The position numbers were made by a program, and so were the translations under genes. This document shows positions 6,301-8,044 of a stretch of 8,044 nucleotides of DNA, one piece after another. Position 1 is the stretch's first letter, and each line of letters opens with the position of its first letter. The stretch comes from CAZFIO01 sp964519585 (GTDB taxonomy: Bacteria; Bacillota; Clostridia; Tissierellales; Tissierellaceae). The stretch is from NCBI GenBank assembly GCA_964519585.1, contig CAZFIO010000100.1, positions 1 through 8,044 on the forward strand, given 5' to 3'. A model generated the notes under the pieces. The model had not been told where the DNA came from. It searched no databases and saw nothing but the letters and a program-made list of their open reading frames with translations.

Positions 6301-6357
6301 TTTGAAAGAATGATGATAAGGGTAAATGATATACTAAAGACTAAGGTTCTTCCTTAG
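3322..6357 (+). CDS. Class A penicillin-binding protein (PBP1A-type transglycosylase/transpeptidase)
   Basis: A bifunctional wall synthase of 1011 residues, longer than the usual 650-900. It polymerises lipid II glycan strands and cross-links their peptides outside the membrane. In order: a basic cytoplasmic tail (1-21), one membrane anchor (about 23-53) and a GT51 glycosyltransferase with EDERFYDHPG (111-120, E111 probably catalytic), GASTITQQLVKN (142-153) and RKVQE (164-168). A repeat-built insert of about 145 residues follows (about 375-518). The transpeptidase has the acyl-serine motif SSIK (563-566), SVN (619-621) and KTGT (762-765), all intact. After it come five cysteines (836, 847, 870, 890, 929), an Asn/Gly-rich tract (948-990) and a 21-residue end. 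It has its own strong promoter, is divergent from hflX and ends in a terminator. Its stop overlaps the convergent spoVAE. Identity is secure; whether it serves growth or sporulation is not visible. Confidence 0.96.
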   Translation: MSEHNTENQRRKNKEKNKRKFNILKLLKIFVLMIFIVAIIGGGALGGIVLSMVKSSPEIDPSKINANLSHTSSILDLDGNLIEKIETAEFRTFVGINKIPKHVQEAFISIEDERFYDHPGIDIKGIAGSFLENFKADGIVRGASTITQQLVKNVYLSPDKKYSRKVQEAYLALKVDKALSKPQILEAYLNRNFFGQNAYGIQEAAQTYFSKDVDELTIAEAAVIAGIIKNIQDYQPYYRMHPENFDSEKHFEVGEADILGEKFILVFNENSVERQRIILKKMLELGSISQEEYDQALAEDIKENLKPGIKKTSDITSYFTDYVKKEVIKSLVDKVGYTRDQAEELVFAGGLQIYSTVDLKMQQELENVYENFTNVLSSRTSPFLISWSRDKVGNIKDENNKIVFYKQENLFNDDFDLIIEKGTFDVLDNGDLMIKSNKMTIYPKHIDIADYYRVDDKKNLITHTVGSIVIPEDEFSVTEKKELIISKKFLDKSDNFYSLDEKGNLIISQRFFFRSKDGIVQPQSATVVLDYRTGHIKALVGGRDVEGNMILNRATDSQRQPGSSIKPVATYLPALDNGYTAGSAMDDLPYFDKSGQLKPRNWNLRYTGIQSLRNAVEQSVNTISVRTVESIGVSKLKVYLERMGIINTNNPESDSFKTSEEDRARNDENTSALGLGGMTKGLTPLELTAAYGSIANDGVFVEPTPFTKVIDREGNVLLESTPKETIVVSPQVAYIMKDILHSTVTRGLSSRAKIPGMAVAGKTGTTQNAADIWFLGFTPYYVSGVWIGNDSPKIQLSTNSTTAAEFWRHIMTKAHEGLDKIPSFQRPGGIISVNVCSQSGLLPTELCQLDPRHVIRSEIFVKGTEPTSLCDIHVEAEIDVDTGLLANEFCPTENVETRVFIQRNPPYDPEKNKNLVPEDWEYSLPTKVCDKHDHTTIVEPEDPEDEPGNGGNNNGNNNNSGNNGNNGGNNNNGNGNNGDNGNDGNNESNNMDLFERMMIRVNDILKTKVLP
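4591..4845 (+). repeat. Four-copy degenerate protein repeat inside the PBP insert
   Basis: Four aligned copies begin at residues 424, 452, 475 and 497: FDVLDNGDLMI, YRVDDKKNLIT, FSVTEKKELII and YSLDEKGNLII. The consensus is aromatic-x-V/L-x-D/E-N/K-G/K-D/N/E-L-I/M-I/T, a strand, turn, strand pattern with spacings of 28, 23 and 22 residues. A weaker fifth copy (NIKDENNKIVF) may precede them. They lie between the glycosyltransferase and transpeptidase domains. The copies have diverged, so this is an ancient protein repeat rather than a recent DNA duplication. Confidence 0.7.
6163..6291 (+). repeat. Asn/Gly-rich low-complexity tract in the PBP C-terminus
   Basis: These 43 codons (residues 948-990) encode 25 Asn and 13 Gly plus a few Asp, Ser and Glu. 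Both AAT/AAC and GGT/GGA codons are used irregularly, so it is not a pure DNA repeat, although replication slippage may change its length. It follows an acidic proline-containing stretch (VEPEDPEDEPG) and forms a flexible extracellular linker before the final 21 residues. Length is likely to vary between strains. Confidence 0.9.
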
Positions 6358-6369
6358 TCTTTAGTTTTT
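6333..6369 (+). terminator. Rho-independent terminator of the PBP gene, overlapping both convergent gene ends
   Basis: ACTAAAGACTAAGG (6333-6346), a five-base loop and CCTTAGTCTTTAGT (6352-6365) form a perfect 14-bp stem. The T-run at 6365-6369 follows on the plus strand. The stem encodes the last seven codons and stop of the PBP and, on the other strand, the last codons and stop of spoVAE. On the minus strand the stem is followed by only a weak T-rich stretch, so termination of the spoVA transcript here is less sure. Confidence 0.88.
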
Positions 6370-6710
6370 GGTTTAAAAATTATAGCCATAATATAGCCAA
6401 AAAATATAGCTGCTCCAATACCCCCAGCTGTGGCCTGTAGTCCTCCTGTAAATGCCCCAATTATACCATCCAACCTAGCACCTTCTATAGCACCCTGGGA
6501 TAAGGCATAACCAAAACCTAATATAGGTACTGTTGCACCTGCTCCTCCCCAATCTACTAAAGGTTTGTATAGTCCAAGGCCACCTAATAGAACGCCAGTG
6601 GTTAAAAATGTTACCAATATATGTGCAGGTGTCAATTTTGTCCTATCTAATATTATTTGTCCAATAACACAAATAATACCACCTAAAATAAAGGCTTTAA
6701 TATAATCCAT
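6354..6710 (-). CDS. spoVAE: Stage V sporulation protein AE (SpoVAE, SpoVAEb type)
   Basis: This 118-residue hydrophobic protein has the usual SpoVAE length. Membrane segments are seen at about residues 4-21, 30-48, 57-76 and 86-112. Family signatures are VIGQIILDRTKLTPAHILVT (15-34) and GGLGLYKPLVDWGGAGATVP (43-62), followed by GFGYAL (65-70). SpoVAE is part of the inner-membrane SpoVA complex that takes dipicolinic acid into the forespore and releases it during germination. The segment GLGxY...GGAGAxxPxxGF is shared with SpoVAC, showing that the two are related. It starts 11 bases after the spoVAD stop. AGGATG (6718-6723) overlaps that stop and suggests translational coupling. Its TAA overlaps the TAG of the convergent penicillin-binding protein gene. 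Confidence 0.96.
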   Translation of the reverse strand: MDYIKAFILGGIICVIGQIILDRTKLTPAHILVTFLTTGVLLGGLGLYKPLVDWGGAGATVPILGFGYALSQGAIEGARLDGIIGAFTGGLQATAGGIGAAIFFGYIMAIIFKPKTKD

Positions 6711-6721
6711 AATCTATCATC

Positions 6722-7741
6722 CTATTCCCTATTAATATCTATGGTTACTGCATGGCTAATGGATGGAATCGACTCTCCCTGTTGGGTAATAGTTGTAGAG
6801 TGTAGCGCACCAGTGGCTGCTAAAAGGACTCTTTTAAAAGTTCCTCTAGCCATTTCTTTTAATACATATCCATTAAATACAACTGCAGAACAAGCACATC
6901 CACTACCCCCAGCGTGAGTATCTTGTTTTTGATTGTCAAATATTTCAGCACCACAATCAGTATAAAGATTGTTTAAGTCAAAACCCTCCCTTTTCATCAT
7001 ATCCAATACAATTTCCTTACCAATATTCCCCAGATCCCCAGTAATTATTAAATCATAGTCCTTGGGGCTAAGCCCTGTATCATTGAAATGGTGGATTAGA
7101 GTGTCCATAGCTGCGGGGGCCATGGCTGCACCCATGTTGGCTACATCTTTAATACCCGGGTCAATAATTCTTCCTGGTGTTATATATCTTAGATAGGGGC
7201 CCTTGCCAGCTGATGATAGTATGGTAGCACCAGCACCGGTAACTGTCCACTGGGCAGAAAATGGTCTTTGGGATGCATATTCTAAGGGAAATCTAAACTG
7301 TCTTTCAGCTGAGGAGAAATGGCTTGATGTAGCGCAAATAATATTATCAGCAAAGCCCCCATCTATAAGCATAGCTCCAAGAGACAGGGATTCTGTCATG
7401 GTTGAACATGCACCATAAAGGCCAAAGTATGGTACGGCTAATTGTCTGGCCGTATAGCCAGACGCTACAATTTGATTCAGCAAATCACCAGAAATCAGAT
7501 AGTCTATATCCTTTATACTGAGATCTGCAGCTTCAATTGCGGACCTGATCGCAGATTCTTGAATCTTGCTTTCCGCCTTTTCCCAGGACTCCTCCCCCCA
7601 AAGGTCATCCTCAATGATTTTATCAAAATACTTCTTTAGGGGTCCATCCCCCTCTTTTGGTCCTACGATACTGTAATTTCCTATAATTGAAGGAGGAATT
7701 CCTAATTTAATGGTCTGGTTACCTAACTTTTTTATTGCCAT
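6722..7741 (-). CDS. spoVAD: Stage V sporulation protein AD (SpoVAD), dipicolinic-acid-binding protein
   Basis: The 339 residues match the family's usual length of about 338. It has the thiolase/ketosynthase-like fold: an N-terminal block with SIIGNYSIVGPKEGDGPL (18-35), a nucleophile-elbow segment YGACSTMTESL (109-119, C112), TVTGAGATILSS (166-177) and a late HAGGSGCACSA (277-287). SpoVAD is the soluble, membrane-associated member of the SpoVA complex and directly binds dipicolinic acid; the family is not known to act as an enzyme. The ATG at 7741 is preferred over an ATG at 7804: the longer reading lies entirely within spoVAC and adds 21 unrelated residues. GAGGTAGGG (7747-7755) is correctly spaced before 7741. 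It lies between spoVAC (7 bases upstream) and spoVAE, the standard operon order. Expression is expected in the forespore, but the operon promoter lies outside the window. Confidence 0.97.
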   Translation of the reverse strand: MAIKKLGNQTIKLGIPPSIIGNYSIVGPKEGDGPLKKYFDKIIEDDLWGEESWEKAESKIQESAIRSAIEAADLSIKDIDYLISGDLLNQIVASGYTARQLAVPYFGLYGACSTMTESLSLGAMLIDGGFADNIICATSSHFSSAERQFRFPLEYASQRPFSAQWTVTGAGATILSSAGKGPYLRYITPGRIIDPGIKDVANMGAAMAPAAMDTLIHHFNDTGLSPKDYDLIITGDLGNIGKEIVLDMMKREGFDLNNLYTDCGAEIFDNQKQDTHAGGSGCACSAVVFNGYVLKEMARGTFKRVLLAATGALHSTTITQQGESIPSISHAVTIDINRE

Positions 7742-7746
7742 TTTAT

Positions 7747-7755
7747 CCCTACCTC
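7747..7755 (-). promoter_or_regulatory. Ribosome binding site fixing the SpoVAD start at 7741
   Basis: GAGGTAGGG on the minus strand lies 5 bases upstream of the ATG at 7741 and includes the spoVAC stop codon (7749-7751). Termination of spoVAC and initiation of spoVAD are thus likely to be coupled. Confidence 0.8.
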
Positions 7756-8044
7756 TTAAGTAAAATTTGCAAAATTCCAACCAAGATGGATGTTCCTGTA
7801 CCATAGACTAAAACAGGTCCAGCAATAACAAACATTTTGGAAGCTACTCCAAATATAAAACCTTCTTTTTTAAACTCCATAGCAGGAGCCACTATAGAGT
7901 TTGCAAAGCCTGTGATAGGAATTGCTGCTCCTGCCCCACCTACCTTACCTATTAGGTCATAGACCCCCAAGCCTGTTAGTAAAGATCCTAGGAAAACCAT
8001 AATTATTGATGTTCCAGCAGCTATCTTCTCCTGATTGTAACCAT
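7749..8044 (-). CDS. spoVAC: Stage V sporulation protein AC (SpoVAC), C-terminal part (5' end outside window)
   Basis: The frame stays open to the window edge. 97 codons plus stop are seen, about two thirds of the usual 150 or so residues. An internal ATG at 8000 is not the start, because the upstream codons (GYNQEKIAAGTSII) continue the SpoVAC sequence. Signatures are FLGSLLTGLGVYDLIGKV, then GGAGAAIPITGFANSIVAPA, then EFKKEGFIFGVASKMFVIAG and a final membrane helix. SpoVAC is a membrane subunit of the SpoVA dipicolinic acid channel; the B. subtilis protein behaves as a mechanosensitive channel. It is followed after 7 bases by spoVAD. The N-terminal membrane region and the operon promoter lie beyond the window. 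Confidence 0.95.
   Translation of the reverse strand, partial: GYNQEKIAAGTSIIMVFLGSLLTGLGVYDLIGKVGGAGAAIPITGFANSIVAPAMEFKKEGFIFGVASKMFVIAGPVLVYGTGTSILVGILQILLKR

Noticed and set aside
7203..7418. 71-residue open frame on the plus strand
   Set aside because: It is antisense to spoVAD and its sequence follows from the conserved SpoVAD codons on the other strand.
7440..7472. Inverted repeats GTCTGGC/GCCAGAC and AATTGT/ACAATT forming a possible RNA hairpin
   Set aside because: It is in the middle of spoVAD coding sequence with no T-run and no nearby gene start, and can be explained by codon content.
7442..7639. 65-residue open frame on the plus strand
   Set aside because: It is antisense to spoVAD with no supporting ribosome binding site or homology.
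7689..7763. Plus-strand AAGGAGG followed by ATG and a 17-codon hydrophobic frame, antisense to the start of spoVAD
   Set aside because: The motif is the complement of the conserved Pro-Pro-Ser codons of SpoVAD and the spacing of 13 bases to the ATG is too long; probably coincidence.
7742..7804. N-terminal extension of SpoVAD by 21 residues
   Set aside because: It is out-of-frame spoVAC coding sequence, the 339-residue form matches the family length, and a good ribosome binding site precedes 7741.

Overview
The window reads as chromosome of a low-GC, endospore-forming, probably anaerobic Firmicute (Clostridia/Tissierellia-like). Three things point there: AT-rich DNA with AGA/AGG and ATA codons, strong AGGAGG-type ribosome binding sites, and a spoVAC-spoVAD-spoVAE cluster, which occurs only in spore formers. 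The genus cannot be fixed from the sequence. No mobile element, CRISPR array, rRNA or tRNA was seen, and almost every base is coding or regulatory.

Layout from left to right. (1) Bases 1-270, plus strand: the 3' end of a probable TSUP (TauE/SafE-like) membrane transporter. (2) Bases 279-3125, minus strand: a tight four-gene operon transcribed hflX, Nudix-like protein, YigZ/IMPACT-family protein, CoA-binding Rossmann protein. It ends in a hairpin plus T-run at 258-285. (3) Bases 3126-3321: a divergent control region with a near-consensus sigma-A promoter for the penicillin-binding protein, probable hflX promoters, and several DNA dyads. (4) Bases 3322-6357, plus strand: a large class A penicillin-binding protein (1011 residues) with an unusual repeat-built insert and an Asn/Gly-rich tail. 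(5) Bases 6354-8044, minus strand: spoVAE, spoVAD and the 3' part of spoVAC, convergent with the penicillin-binding protein gene and overlapping it by 4 bases.

How the genes work together. The hflX operon joins a ribosome-splitting GTPase (HflX) to a YigZ/IMPACT protein, whose eukaryotic relatives modulate translational stress signalling. A link to translation or stress housekeeping is therefore plausible but inferred. The penicillin-binding protein builds and cross-links peptidoglycan. The SpoVA proteins move dipicolinic acid into the forespore and release it at germination. Cell-wall synthesis and spore genes are neighbours here but are transcribed towards each other, so they are not co-transcribed.

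Gene starts were revised where ribosome binding sites demand it: the CoA-binding protein starts at 677, the penicillin-binding protein at 3322 and SpoVAD at 7741. I see no convincing undescribed multi-gene system. The most unusual items are the repeat insert in the penicillin-binding protein, the Nudix-fold protein with a degraded catalytic box, the dyads in the divergent promoter region, and the two convergent gene pairs whose stop codons sit inside a single hairpin.
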